32,850 nucleotides of DNA from Bradyrhizobium jicamae (GTDB taxonomy: Bacteria > Pseudomonadota > Alphaproteobacteria > Rhizobiales > Xanthobacteraceae): NCBI RefSeq assembly GCF_001440395.1, contig NZ_LLXZ01000112.1, forward strand, positions 1 to 32,850, in the 5' to 3' direction. Every line of letters starts with the position of its first letter. Within the stretch, counting starts at the first letter, position 1. Positions 24,316-31,967 of the stretch are shown here, piece after piece. The notes beneath the pieces were generated by a model. That model was not told the origin of the DNA. It worked only from the letters and a program-made list of their open reading frames with translations, and did not search any database. The position numbers and the translations under genes were made by a program.

Positions 24316-24408
24316 ATGGCCAAGAAAGCTAAGAAGGCGAAGAAAGCGAAGAGCGCAGTGAAGAAGACTGCGAAGAAGACCCGCAAGGTCGCCAAGAAGA
24401 AGAAGTAA
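24316..24408 (+). CDS. 30-aa lysine-rich histone H1/Hc1-like peptide
   Basis: A perfect AGGAGG lies 6 nt upstream of ATG 24316. The frame reads MAKKAKKAKKAKSAVKKTAK and ends KKTRKVAKKKK. More than half of the residues are Lys or Arg, arranged as AKK repeats with isolated Ala, Thr and Val. This resembles the C-terminal tail of eukaryotic H1 or chlamydial Hc1/Hc2 and bacterial AlgR3-type nucleic-acid-binding tails. Non-specific DNA or RNA condensation is the natural inference. It is not a fragment of a longer gene: no larger in-frame ORF surrounds it. Confidence 0.75.
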   Translation: MAKKAKKAKKAKSAVKKTAKKTRKVAKKKK

Positions 24409-25261
24409 ATTCGCTTCTTTGAAAATTGCCGGCGGCTTGATGCCGGCACGTCACTTGAGCCCCAGGACTAAACGCTGAAGGCTCCGGTCGACGAAAGAGG
24501 GTGTCGGCGAGACATCAGGTCAACGGGCTGGATCGTATTTCGGAAAGAGCGTTCTTCTAACGAGGCCCGCTCTTTCAAAACCGGTTCGGCAGAAGAAACA
24601 GGTTTTCTTCGTTCGGTGCGGGTATCCTTAACTATCCGCAGTTTCACCGGGACCAAAGCCCGGTATGAAATCTGGTCCTGACGTGTTCGCCGACGCCCTC
24701 GTTCCCTAGGGGCGCATTCGGCCCCCGGAACGCCCGCTTTCGCCGGAGCGCTCCGACAGCCGCCGCATCGGGCGCGCGACACTAAAAAGCTTCCTCCGAT
24801 ACATCCAACCGTTCACAGGCGCCGATCGTCTCAGTTCCGTTTGCCGCTCAGACGGATCATCCCAGCCGTTCGCAGTCCGGCTCGCCGCGTATGCCCGAAG
24901 GTGCGGACGCTGATGCCGCTGGAGCGATCGTGATGCGTTGCGTCGCACCGGCGCGGTGTCGGGCGGTCATGATACCGACCTTGCCGCAATGGTTATCGTT
25001 CTGCGAAACCGCAGGGTAAACCGAACTTCACGATTGGCGACTTCTCCCTGTGCCGCAGGCACTTCTGCGATTTCGCGTTCGCTCGCGGGAGCCGCGCGTT
25101 TACATCCCGTTCATCGCGAACCTTAAACTGCCCTTCAAATTTGATCGGCCATGATCATCCCAACAACAGACCGGAAATCGGCGTTGGAGATAACAGGCAG
25201 ACTAACAGTGGACAGGGGCCGCGCTCGGGGGAGGGCGGCAACGATAAAAAGGGGAGCTACC
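24409..25261. other. 850-bp stretch without a recognisable protein gene
   Basis: Open frames here look like chance readings. A hairpin TGCCGGC/GCCGGCA (24427-24433 and 24442-24448) follows the histone-like gene and may act as its terminator, although no T-run follows. A dense series of stem-loops occupies 24543-24755 (separate entry). GATCGTCT and AGACGGATC form another imperfect dyad near 24826-24860. Nothing recognisable was found from about 24900 to 25250 apart from the ribosome site GGGGAG before 25262. Confidence 0.5.
24543..24755. ncRNA. Candidate structured RNA: five consecutive stem-loops plus a palindrome
   Basis: Stem-loops follow with short linkers: GAAAGAGCG/CGCTCTTTC (24543-24551, 24568-24576, perfect 9 bp); GAAGAAA/TTTCTTC (24592-24598, 24604-24610); TGCGGGTA/TATCCGCA (24617-24624, 24633-24640, one G-U); TTTCACCGGG with CCCGG-ta-TGAAA (24642-24651, 24659-24670); GTTCC-cta-GGGGC with GCCCC-c-GGAAC (24701-24713, 24721-24731). 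A palindrome CGGAGCGCTCCG ends the series at 24744-24755. The strand and ends of any transcript are unknown. It is not obviously tmRNA, 6S, SRP or RNase P RNA. It could be a chance cluster, since GC-rich DNA forms stems easily. Confidence 0.35.
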
Positions 25262-25528
25262 ATGTTTCAGGGACAATTCGATCTGGATGCCGCGACGCCG
25301 GTGGAAGCCACCGCGATCCCGGACGTGCTGTTCGAGCGCGGTCTTTACTGGGCGAGCGGCCGTTCCGGCGTGGTCAATCTGGTCGCGGCCCACAAATGGT
25401 TCAATCTCGCCGCGCTGAAGGGGCGTGCTGATGCCATCTCGATGCGCCAAGAGGTCGCCGCGATGATGTCGGATGCCGAAATCGCCACCGCACAGCGCGA
25501 AGCCCGAGCCTGGATGACCGCACACTGA
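25262..25528 (+). CDS. 88-aa Sel1-like repeat protein, unknown function
   Basis: Reads MFQGQFDLDAATPVEATAIP, then LYWASGRSGVVNLVAAHKWF and NLAALKGRADAISMRQEVAA. The segment GLYWASGRSG...AAHKWFNLAALKGR has the look of one and a half Sel1-like repeats (AHKWFNLAAxxG), which serve in protein-protein contacts. GGGGAG lies 7 nt before the ATG at 25262; the frame is open upstream to 25151 without such a site. The C-terminus (DAEIATAQREARAWMTAH) is helical. No partner is obvious from the neighbours, which are non-coding DNA and a pseudogene. Confidence 0.8.
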   Translation: MFQGQFDLDAATPVEATAIPDVLFERGLYWASGRSGVVNLVAAHKWFNLAALKGRADAISMRQEVAAMMSDAEIATAQREARAWMTAH

Positions 25529-25547
25529 GGGTTCGGAGCGGCCGGTG

Positions 25548-26020
25548 TCAGACCGGCGGCTCTCCGTTGGCAAGGCTGCATTTCTTTGCCTTCTTGCCGC
25601 TCCCGCAGGGGCATGGATCGTTGCGTCCGACGTGGCGCCAGGTATTCCTCACCCGCGCGTTCGTATACGCGAGATCGGCCCGGGGTGATCTCTCATCGCC
25701 TTCTTCGAACACGTCGTCTTCGAGCCCGCGCTCCAGGTCAGCGGATCGAGCACATCCTCGATGTACCCAAGGTTGACCTACGTGAACCGATCGACGTCAT
25801 CGGGCGCACGTTCGGCGCCGGCAAGGTCCTCGTCGAAGTCAAGGCGATCGCTTGCAGCCAGCCTGCCCAGGCCTGATCGCCATCTTCTGCCGGCCGCGTT
25901 TCATAGAACCTGACCAGAAATTCCTGCAGCCGGTCGCGATCGATGCGTCGCTCCCACGCCAGGAATGTCACTGCGCGCCAGATCAGTGCTTCCCGGACAA
26001 ATCCGTCGATCCACCTTCAT
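25548..26020 (-). pseudogene. Frameshifted SEC-C motif protein
   Basis: The minus strand begins at ATG 26020 with GGAGG five nt upstream, but the frame is broken several times. Pieces that join by eye are: DGFVREALIWRAVTFLAWER with RLQEFLVRFYETRPAEDGD (about 26010-25860); [20 protein letters not shown] followed by an in-frame stop near 25780; [15 protein letters not shown] (to about 25735); and [20 protein letters not shown] running to [18 protein letters not shown] and a stop at 25548. The last is an intact zinc-binding SEC-C motif, as found at the end of SecA and in many small proteins. An undamaged version would be about 155 aa. At least three changes are needed, so decay is likely, though sequencing error cannot be excluded. 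Confidence 0.7.
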
Positions 26021-26072
26021 GCTGACCTCCACTTGTCACCGTGGCGATAGTGAATCTGCGCGATCAGAACCG

Positions 26073-26342
26073 CTAGTGGGAAGTCGGCAAGAAGCGCTTC
26101 TTTGCGAAAGCCTTTCCAGATCCCGACTTGAAATACCGTTCGAGACTACCAGCCGTCGCCTCGTCGCTCACCGCGACATACGAGCGAAGAATCAAGGGCA
26201 AATACTTGCCTGTCGAGATGACGTGTCCTTGCTGATGGGACGCCGCTCTACGTCGGAGATCGTCTGTCGATCCGATATAGATGTCACCATTGCTCAGTTC
26301 GAGGAAGTAGACGAGGGCATTTGGCTCGTCAGCTTCATGCAC
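26073..26342 (-). CDS. GIY-YIG nuclease superfamily protein
   Basis: An 89-aa single-domain protein: NALVYFLELSNGDIYIGSTD carries the GIY-YIG-like strands (VYF...IYIG), followed by DLRRRAASHQQGH and LERYFKSGSGKAFAKKRFL. This matches the small stand-alone GIY-YIG family (UPF0213-like in appearance), probably a nuclease, although many members are uncharacterised. The start is uncertain. GTG 26342 gives the normal length, but it lacks a good ribosome site. ATG 26447 in the same frame would add a 35-residue tail of non-family look. It lies downstream of tRNA-Ser and 52 bp upstream of the SEC-C pseudogene, all on the minus strand. Confidence 0.75.
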   Translation of the reverse strand: MHEADEPNALVYFLELSNGDIYIGSTDDLRRRAASHQQGHVISTGKYLPLILRSYVAVSDEATAGSLERYFKSGSGKAFAKKRFLPTSH

Positions 26343-26472
26343 TATGATCTCGGATATTTCGACTTGGAGCAGAAAACCCTGCAACCCCTCGACAACCCGT
26401 TCGGCGCGAGGTTGTCGCCCATGCCTTAAGTACGACCCGTTACCCATGTCTCCGGGCCGGACAGGCGTAGGG

Positions 26473-26566
26473 TGGCGGAGCCGGAGGGATTCGAACCCTC
26501 GATAGGGCTTTACAACCCTATAACGGTTTAGCAAACCGCCGCCTTCAGCCACTCGGCCACAGCTCC
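26473..26566 (-). tRNA. tRNA-Ser, anticodon GCU
   Basis: The minus strand from 26566 reads GGAGCTGTGGCCGAGTGGCT and ends CGGCTCCGCCA at 26473. The 7-bp acceptor stem closes (one G-U), the anticodon loop is TTTGCTAAA with anticodon GCT, the variable arm is long as in class II tRNAs (GTTATAGGG...CCCTAT), and the T-loop GTTCGAATC is intact. CCA is encoded. It decodes AGC and AGU. Confidence 0.95.
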
Positions 26567-27536
26567 GTAAGCGCGGATATGCCTGACGCGAGGGCCAGCC
26601 GCAAGCGGCAGATTCAAATTACGCCGAGGCCATTTGGAGGCGCCGGCGCTACGCGCTTCCGCGATGCGCCCGCAGCCTGCGTTCAAGGCTTTGTACTGCA
26701 GGAACACAGACGCAGCGACGTCGGGACACTCGCCTCGTGCGTTCATCGCGGCGAGGCCTTCGTCGGACGTCCTGGCGTGCCAGCTCCGATTGCCTCGAAA
26801 TGAAACATTCGTCGCGCGAACGCGATTCGGTGCCGTTTGCCGGCGATTCGGGTCCCGTTGAGTAGATTTCGTAGCGCGATGCGCTGGTGCCCGGGCCCGC
26901 TGCAATCTGCAAATGCACTTCGAGCCTGAAGGGCGCTTTTCGCCTGCGGCCGCGCTCCGCGTCGCTGACAATGAGGTGCGGCAGCTTGAGCCTTCATAAT
27001 TGGGGCAAGTCAGGCGCTGCTTGCGGTTGCCGGCCGACGAGGGAGCTCCGCAGATGACTCTATTATGTGTGTGATGTCGGGGGATGGAATCGGCGGAATC
27101 GCCGGCTCGATTCGCTGCCTGCAAAACGTTTCGGTGGGTGAAGTGCAGTTGCTGCGGTGCCCACGACAGCTTTCGGATGTCAAATAGAGCTATTCGAAAA
27201 TATGTAGCAGAACCAGTCGCTTGCGGGAAAAGCGCGATCACAAACACGTGTTATTTGTGCAACACCCTTCGGAAAAGGGGGCGGGCCGCGGCGTTCGAGG
27301 CGGTTCCTTTGTTGCTTGTGCAGAAGTCCTCGGTAATTGTGATCGTGCGACGGAGGGGGGCATCCCGAGGTCGCCCCGTTTTAGATGGTTCGCTTAAGTC
27401 CCTCGCGTTCATGCGGGTGTGTCCGAAGGCGCGAAGCGACTAAGCGGGTTTTACGGGGACAAGGGAACCAGCCTTACGGGTGTTTTTCACCCAGCGGATC
27501 CGGAACCTTCCCTACAGAGCAACTTGGAGGTTTAGC
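26567..27536. other. Nearly 1-kb non-coding stretch upstream of the porins
   Basis: Apart from the tRNA promoter no gene is supported. The open frames have random-looking composition. The part from about 27180 to 27260 is AT-richer. Dyads include CGGCG-gaat-CGCCG (27091-27104) nested in GAATCG/CGATTC, and ACGGGTG near 27476 with CACCC near 27488. The last 100 bp before the first porin probably hold its promoter and a leader; no clear -35/-10 pair was found. Confidence 0.5.
26576..26604 (-). promoter_or_regulatory. Putative sigma70-type promoter of tRNA-Ser
   Basis: On the minus strand TTGCGG (plus 26599-26604) is followed after 17 bp by CATATC (plus 26576-26581), about 10 nt ahead of the tRNA 5' end. 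The spacing and position suit a tRNA promoter. Confidence 0.45.
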
Positions 27537-29129
27537 ATGAAGATGGTTAAGAGCCTTATTCTCGGCTCAGCGGCGGCTCTCGTCGCTATGGGCGGAGCAC
27601 AGGCGGCCGATCTTCCCGTCAAGGCCAAAGCGGTCGAGTACGTGAGGATCTGCTCCCTGTACGGCGCGGGGTTCTGGTATATCCCGGGCACAGATACCTG
27701 CATCAAGCTGGGTGGTTACGTTCGCATCGACACCACGTTCAACGGCGGCATCTACGGTGGGCCGTTCTGGTCGGGGACCGGTGGCCAGGGAAATCGCTTC
27801 CGCGATAATTTCAACTCCCGTTCTCGTATGGCGATCACGGTTGATACCCGTACCGCCACCGAATACGGCGTTGTCCGCACCTTCGGTCAGGGCGACTTCC
27901 AGTTCAACAACTTCGGAAGCAGCAACCCGGCTGACTTGGCCGCGTTCCCGGCCGGCGCTTCTAACGCGCTCAACGTCGCGGGCGGTGGCTATGTCGCGGT
28001 TGAAATGGTGTTCATCCAGTTCGCTGGTTTCACCTTCGGTAAGTCGGCTTCGGCCTACGCGACGCCCTGGAACGGTTATCCGGGCAACAACAACTCGTTC
28101 TTGCTGGGTGGCCCGGACTACGTCACCGGCGTCAACAACATCCAGTACACTGCGCAGTTCGGCAACGGCGTGTCGGCCACCATCGGCCTCGATGATCCGA
28201 CCGTGTTCAACCGCACCTCCGTGCTGAACCTCGGCGTGGCTGCGACCCCCGCAGGGTTTGCAGTGGGCGCTATCCAGGCCACGGCCGCTGGTGCCAACGC
28301 TTACGGCGGCACCCACGTTCCGGACATCGCGGGCAACATCCGCGTCGACCAGGCTTGGGGTCTGTTCCAGATTGCGGGCGTCCTGCATAACGTGACCGCT
28401 TCCTACAACGTCCTCGGCGTTGGCGGCGTTCCGAACGCTCTGTCGGAAATCTCCGGTCATCCCGAAGACAAGTGGGGCGGTGCTGTGACGGCTGCGTTGC
28501 AGATCAAGAACCTCCCGACCGGTGCGGGCGACGATATCAAGATGGACGTAACGTATGCCAAGGGTAACACCAAGGCCGTGATCTCCACGAGCGGTGCCTC
28601 GCCGAGCTTCGCGATGTTCGGTGGCACGGGCCGTGCGGGTGCGTATCAGAGCATTGGCTTTGGCCAAACGTCTGATGCGGTTTTCCTGCCCGGGTTCCTT
28701 ACCGCTGGCCTTACTGGCGACCTCAAGCTGACCGAAGCCTATGGTATCCGTGGTGCGTTCAACCACAACTGGGATCCCTACTGGTCGACCAGCTTCTGGG
28801 GCAGCTACGCGGCTGTGCGGTATAATGGCAGCGCAACCGACATCCTGAGCGCCAAGGGTCAGTTCTGCGCGAGCTTCAACTTCGGCAAGGTCGTGTCTGC
28901 AGACTATAGCTGCAACCCCGACTACAACGTCGCCCAGGTTGGTGTGGTCACCCGTTGGACTCCCGTCAAGAACCTGACGTTCTCGGCTGAAGTCGGCGCG
29001 TTCTTCCTCGACCAGAAGTTCACGGGCGCTGCCGTCTTGACGCCGGCGGCTCCGAAGCCGACCGCTGTGTACGAGTTCAGGGACCAGAGCACTGTCTTCC
29101 TGAACGTTCGCGCTCAGCGTAACTTCTGA
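27537..29129 (+). CDS. Porin_2-family outer-membrane porin, first copy
   Basis: A 530-aa outer-membrane protein. The signal peptide is MKMVKSLILGSAAALVAMGGAQA (two quoted parts joined: 1-20 then GQA region), cleaved before ADLPVKAK. The mature N-terminus AVEYVRICSLYGAGFWYIPG and TCIKLGGYVRIDT is typical of alphaproteobacterial Porin_2 proteins, as are FGQGDFQFNNFGSSNP, AFNHNWDPYWSTSFWG and the C-terminal LNVRAQRNF, whose terminal Phe is the beta-barrel insertion signal. TTGGAGG precedes the ATG at 27537. A strong terminator follows. The next gene is a paralogue of exactly the same length. Confidence 0.95.
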   Translation: MKMVKSLILGSAAALVAMGGAQAADLPVKAKAVEYVRICSLYGAGFWYIPGTDTCIKLGGYVRIDTTFNGGIYGGPFWSGTGGQGNRFRDNFNSRSRMAITVDTRTATEYGVVRTFGQGDFQFNNFGSSNPADLAAFPAGASNALNVAGGGYVAVEMVFIQFAGFTFGKSASAYATPWNGYPGNNNSFLLGGPDYVTGVNNIQYTAQFGNGVSATIGLDDPTVFNRTSVLNLGVAATPAGFAVGAIQATAAGANAYGGTHVPDIAGNIRVDQAWGLFQIAGVLHNVTASYNVLGVGGVPNALSEISGHPEDKWGGAVTAALQIKNLPTGAGDDIKMDVTYAKGNTKAVISTSGASPSFAMFGGTGRAGAYQSIGFGQTSDAVFLPGFLTAGLTGDLKLTEAYGIRGAFNHNWDPYWSTSFWGSYAAVRYNGSATDILSAKGQFCASFNFGKVVSADYSCNPDYNVAQVGVVTRWTPVKNLTFSAEVGAFFLDQKFTGAAVLTPAAPKPTAVYEFRDQSTVFLNVRAQRNF

Positions 29130-29156
29130 TCCCGAAAGACTTGAAACACTCGAAGA

Positions 29157-29185
29157 CCCCCCGGCAGGAAACTGCTGGGGGGTTT
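29157..29185 (+). terminator. Strong intrinsic terminator after porin 1
   Basis: CCCCCCGGCAG and CTGCTGGGGGG form an 11-bp stem (one imperfect pair) with a GAAA loop, followed by TTTAT. A near copy lies after the HTH/porin-remnant gene at 31878-31905. Confidence 0.85.
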
Positions 29186-29325
29186 ATCGCAGTCACTGAT
29201 CTTCCGTAGCAACAGCTACAGCTGCGCGCCCAATGAAATGCTTCGCGGCGTTGTCGTTCTTCCTTTCAACGTCACGGTATCTAGTCAGCTGTGTGATTAC
29301 TTCGAAGCTCGACACAGGGACTCCT

Positions 29326-30918
29326 ATGATTAGAGTGCCAATACTTCTTCTCGGCTCGGCGGCAGGTTTGATTGCCGTGAGCGGGGCACAGGCGGCCGAC
29401 CTGCCGGTCAAGGCCAAGGCGGTCGAATACGTCAGGATCTGTTCGCTTTACGGCGCCGGCTTTTTCTTCATCCCGGGCACCGACACCTGCATCAAGATCG
29501 GCGGCTATCTGCGCGCGGACACCACCTTCAATGGCGGCGTCCATGGCGCCCCGGCCTGGAACAGTGATCTTGGCCAGCAAAACCGTTATCGCGACTACTT
29601 CGTTGGCCGCGCCCGCATGGCGCTGACGGTCGATACCCGCACCGCGACCGAGTACGGCGTGGTCCGCACCTTCGGCCAGGGCGACTTCCAGTTCAACAAT
29701 TTCGGCAGCTCCAATCCGACCACGCTCACCGCGTTCCCGGGCGGGCTCGCGAACGCACTGTCCGTCCCTGGAGGAGGCTACGTTGCGGTCGAATTCCTCT
29801 TCATCCAGTTCGCCGGCTTCACCTTCGGCAAGTCCGCCTCGGCCTATGCCACGCCGTGGCAAGGTTTCCCGGGCAACATCAACTCCTCCTTGCTCGGCGG
29901 TCAGAATACGGACACCGGCGTCAACAACATCCAGTACAACGCCGAGTTCGGCAATGGCGTATCCGCTTCGATCGGTCTTGACGACCCGACCGTGTGGGAT
30001 CGCACTGCCGTCTACAATCTGAGCATCCCTGGCGCAATCGGCGCCAACGGCACCGGATCGAACGCCTATGCCGGCACCCGTGCTCCTGAAATCGTCGGCA
30101 GAATCCGGGTCGATCAGGCCTGGGGTCTGTTCCAGTTGTCGGCCGCGGCGCATGAAGTGAGTGGCTCGTACAACACGCTGGGCGCCGGCGGCGTTCCGAC
30201 GGCGGCGTCCGAAATCAGCGGCCATCCCGAGTCGAAGTGGGGCGGCGCGGTGATGGCGGGGTTGCAGATCAAGAATATTCCGACCGGTGCCGGCGACGAC
30301 ATCAAGATCGACGCATCCTACGCCAAGGGCGCCACCAAGTATGTGATCGCCACCAGCGGCACCTCGCCGAACTTTGCGATGTTCGGTGATAGCGGCTTCG
30401 GCTACCAGAGCGTCGGCTTCGGTGCGACTACCGACGGCGTCTATTTGCCGGGCGCAGGCGGTACCGGTGGTATCGCTCTGACGACTGCCTGGGGCGTGCG
30501 TGGTGCTTTCAATCACAACTGGGACCCATACTGGTCGAGCAGCCTGTTCGGCAGCTACTCCTCGGTCAGGTATGATGGCGGTGCGAACGACAACCTGCTG
30601 GGTGCCGGCACCTCCACGGCCAAGGGCGCTTATTGCGCCGCCTTCGCTGTCAGCCACCCGGGCCAGGCGCTGGCCGGCAACGCTGCAGGTGCCTACACCT
30701 GTAACCCTGACTTCAACGTCTCGCAGCTCGGCGTTGTGACCCGCTGGACCCCGGTCAAGAACCTGACCTTCTCGGGTGAAGTCCAGTGGTTCCATCTCGA
30801 CCAGAAGATGTCCGGCTCTTCGGTGTTTACCGCGACCGCGCCGAAACCGAACGCGCTCTACGAGTTCAAGGATCAGGATACGGTCCTGCTCCAGCTCCGC
30901 GTCCAGCGCAACTTCTGA
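29326..30918 (+). CDS. Porin_2-family outer-membrane porin, second copy
   Basis: A 530-aa paralogue of the preceding porin. The signal peptide ends SGAQA and the mature ADLPVKAKAVEYVRICSLYG is identical to copy one; differences concentrate in predicted surface loops (for example around ANDNLLGAGTSTAKG). It ends LQLRVQRNF. The start is taken at 29326 (MIRVPILLL), with AGGGA upstream; the frame stays open to 29233, but the longer form would bury the signal peptide. By eye it uses more GC-rich third positions than copy one, so the two copies differ in codon use despite protein similarity. This suggests different expression levels or histories. Confidence 0.94.
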   Translation: MIRVPILLLGSAAGLIAVSGAQAADLPVKAKAVEYVRICSLYGAGFFFIPGTDTCIKIGGYLRADTTFNGGVHGAPAWNSDLGQQNRYRDYFVGRARMALTVDTRTATEYGVVRTFGQGDFQFNNFGSSNPTTLTAFPGGLANALSVPGGGYVAVEFLFIQFAGFTFGKSASAYATPWQGFPGNINSSLLGGQNTDTGVNNIQYNAEFGNGVSASIGLDDPTVWDRTAVYNLSIPGAIGANGTGSNAYAGTRAPEIVGRIRVDQAWGLFQLSAAAHEVSGSYNTLGAGGVPTAASEISGHPESKWGGAVMAGLQIKNIPTGAGDDIKIDASYAKGATKYVIATSGTSPNFAMFGDSGFGYQSVGFGATTDGVYLPGAGGTGGIALTTAWGVRGAFNHNWDPYWSSSLFGSYSSVRYDGGANDNLLGAGTSTAKGAYCAAFAVSHPGQALAGNAAGAYTCNPDFNVSQLGVVTRWTPVKNLTFSGEVQWFHLDQKMSGSSVFTATAPKPNALYEFKDQDTVLLQLRVQRNF

Positions 30919-30930
30919 CAGTGATTCTAT

Positions 30931-30956
30931 GGCGATGCGACAGGAGTCGCATCGCC
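30931..30956 (+). terminator. Perfect hairpin after porin 2
   Basis: GGCGATGCGAC and GTCGCATCGCC form a perfect 11-bp stem with an AGGA loop, 13 nt after the stop codon. No T-run follows, so it may act as a terminator with help or as a 3'-end stabiliser. Confidence 0.6.
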
Positions 30957-31193
30957 CTCGGTAAGCCTATCCAATCATCGCTACCGTGATCCGGAGGCGT
31001 CTTGAGCAGGCTTGGCAAGCGTTCTGGGCCGAAAAGCCCAGCGTCTCTCCGGAGCGACAGTCCGCTCCTGTGCTCCGATTGCAGCGATGGCACCAGCTTT
31101 TTCCATCCTGTTTTTCAGCGAAAGTACCTCGTCGCACGTACCTGCATGCACGCGTGAGATTCCTTCTTGAATTGTGTCTTTGGATTAGCGCCG

Positions 31194-31844
31194 ATGGCCA
31201 ATCCTGGATTTGGATCGAAGGACGTCGAAAAACTGCTCAATGCGGCGTTCGAAACGAACGATCTTCAACGCATTTGCCGTGCGGTTGGGGCTGCGGTGCT
31301 TCGATCCGGTAGCATTATCGAAATCGCACGCACTGCTGAGCTCGACCGCGTGACTCTATATCGCGCATTCCGTCTTGCGAAAGGGCCGGCGCTCGACAAC
31401 ATGATCAAGGTCCTTCGCGTGCTGGGGTTTAGATTGATTGTAGAAGTGCGCCGCGAAGTTGCGAATAGTCATGAGAGGGACGTGCCCGGAGAAGGGGGGA
31501 GCAGCGCAAGAAAGCGGGCTGCAACTGCTCGTCGATTCACAGCCGCATTCAAAACCGGCGAAATGGACGCGCTTGCGAAGGTTTTCAGAGAAACATTACA
31601 GGCACAAGAAAATGTTGCGGAGTTCGCATGCAAAACCGTCACGACGCGGGAGACGCTTTATCGCGCCTTTAGCCAGCATCCGATGCCCCGATTCCGTACG
31701 CTTTTAAGCTTCTTGAGTGCATTGGACTTGCAGTTCGCCGTTCGACGCCTGGCCCGATCCAGACGGGAAAACGAGGCTCATGTTGCCACTAAGATCCATA
31801 AGAGCAGCGTCCATCTGAACGTTCGCGCTCAGCGCAACTTCTGA
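31194..31844 (+). CDS. Tandem antitoxin-like HTH protein ending in a porin C-terminal remnant
   Basis: A 216-aa protein of two related halves. Half one (about 8-84) reads KLLNAAFETNDLQRICRAVG then TAELDRVTLYRAFRLAKGPA and MIKVLRVLGFRLIVEV. Half two (about 114-193) has FTAAFKTGEMDALAKVFRET, TRETLYRAFSQHPMPRF and LLSFLSALDLQFAV. Each resembles the addiction-module antidote (COG3636-type HTH) pattern. The last residues VHLNVRAQRNF come from a porin gene end, so the reading frame was captured from a third porin copy. No partner toxin gene is adjacent. The start is uncertain: ATG 31194 has no clear ribosome site, and TTG 31167 is an alternative. Base composition is less GC-rich than the porins. 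Confidence 0.75.
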   Translation: MANPGFGSKDVEKLLNAAFETNDLQRICRAVGAAVLRSGSIIEIARTAELDRVTLYRAFRLAKGPALDNMIKVLRVLGFRLIVEVRREVANSHERDVPGEGGSSARKRAATARRFTAAFKTGEMDALAKVFRETLQAQENVAEFACKTVTTRETLYRAFSQHPMPRFRTLLSFLSALDLQFAVRRLARSRRENEAHVATKIHKSSVHLNVRAQRNF

Positions 31845-31905
31845 TCCGGAAAGGCTTGAAACGCTATTAGGAGAACCCCCGGCGGGAAAACTGCCGGGAG
31901 CTTTT
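31809..31905 (+). repeat. Remnant of a third porin gene end with its terminator
   Basis: CTGAACGTTCGCGCTCAGCG followed by CAACTTCTGATCCGGAAAGG and TTGAAACGCT aligns, with few changes, to the end of porin 1 (about 29099-29150), stop codon included. The terminator continues the match: CCCGGC (31878-31883) and GCCGGG (31893-31898), then CTTTT. The rest of this porin copy is missing; the HTH gene occupies its place. Confidence 0.85.
31878..31905 (+). terminator. Intrinsic terminator derived from the porin copy
   Basis: CCCGGC/GCCGGG stem with a 9-nt loop and the tail AGCTTTT. Compare the terminator after porin 1. Confidence 0.7.
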
Positions 31906-31967
31906 CATTGTGCGGCAGTGCGTCGTCGATATGTGGGAGCACCGCCGCTTTTGCAGCCTGAAAACCG

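Noticed and set aside
24468..24782. Minus-strand 104-aa open frame in the gene-poor stretch
   Set aside because: The composition is random-looking, no ribosome site was seen, and it coincides with the run of stem-loops.
26528..27247. Minus-strand 239-aa open frame across the tRNA and porin upstream region
   Set aside because: It runs through the tRNA-Ser gene and has no recognisable domain; GC-rich DNA gives long chance frames.
24279..27445. AGCGACTAAGC shared upstream of the histone-like gene (24279-24289) and porin 1 (27435-27445)
   Set aside because: An 11-base match at different distances from the starts (37 and 102 nt) may be chance; no supporting promoter element.
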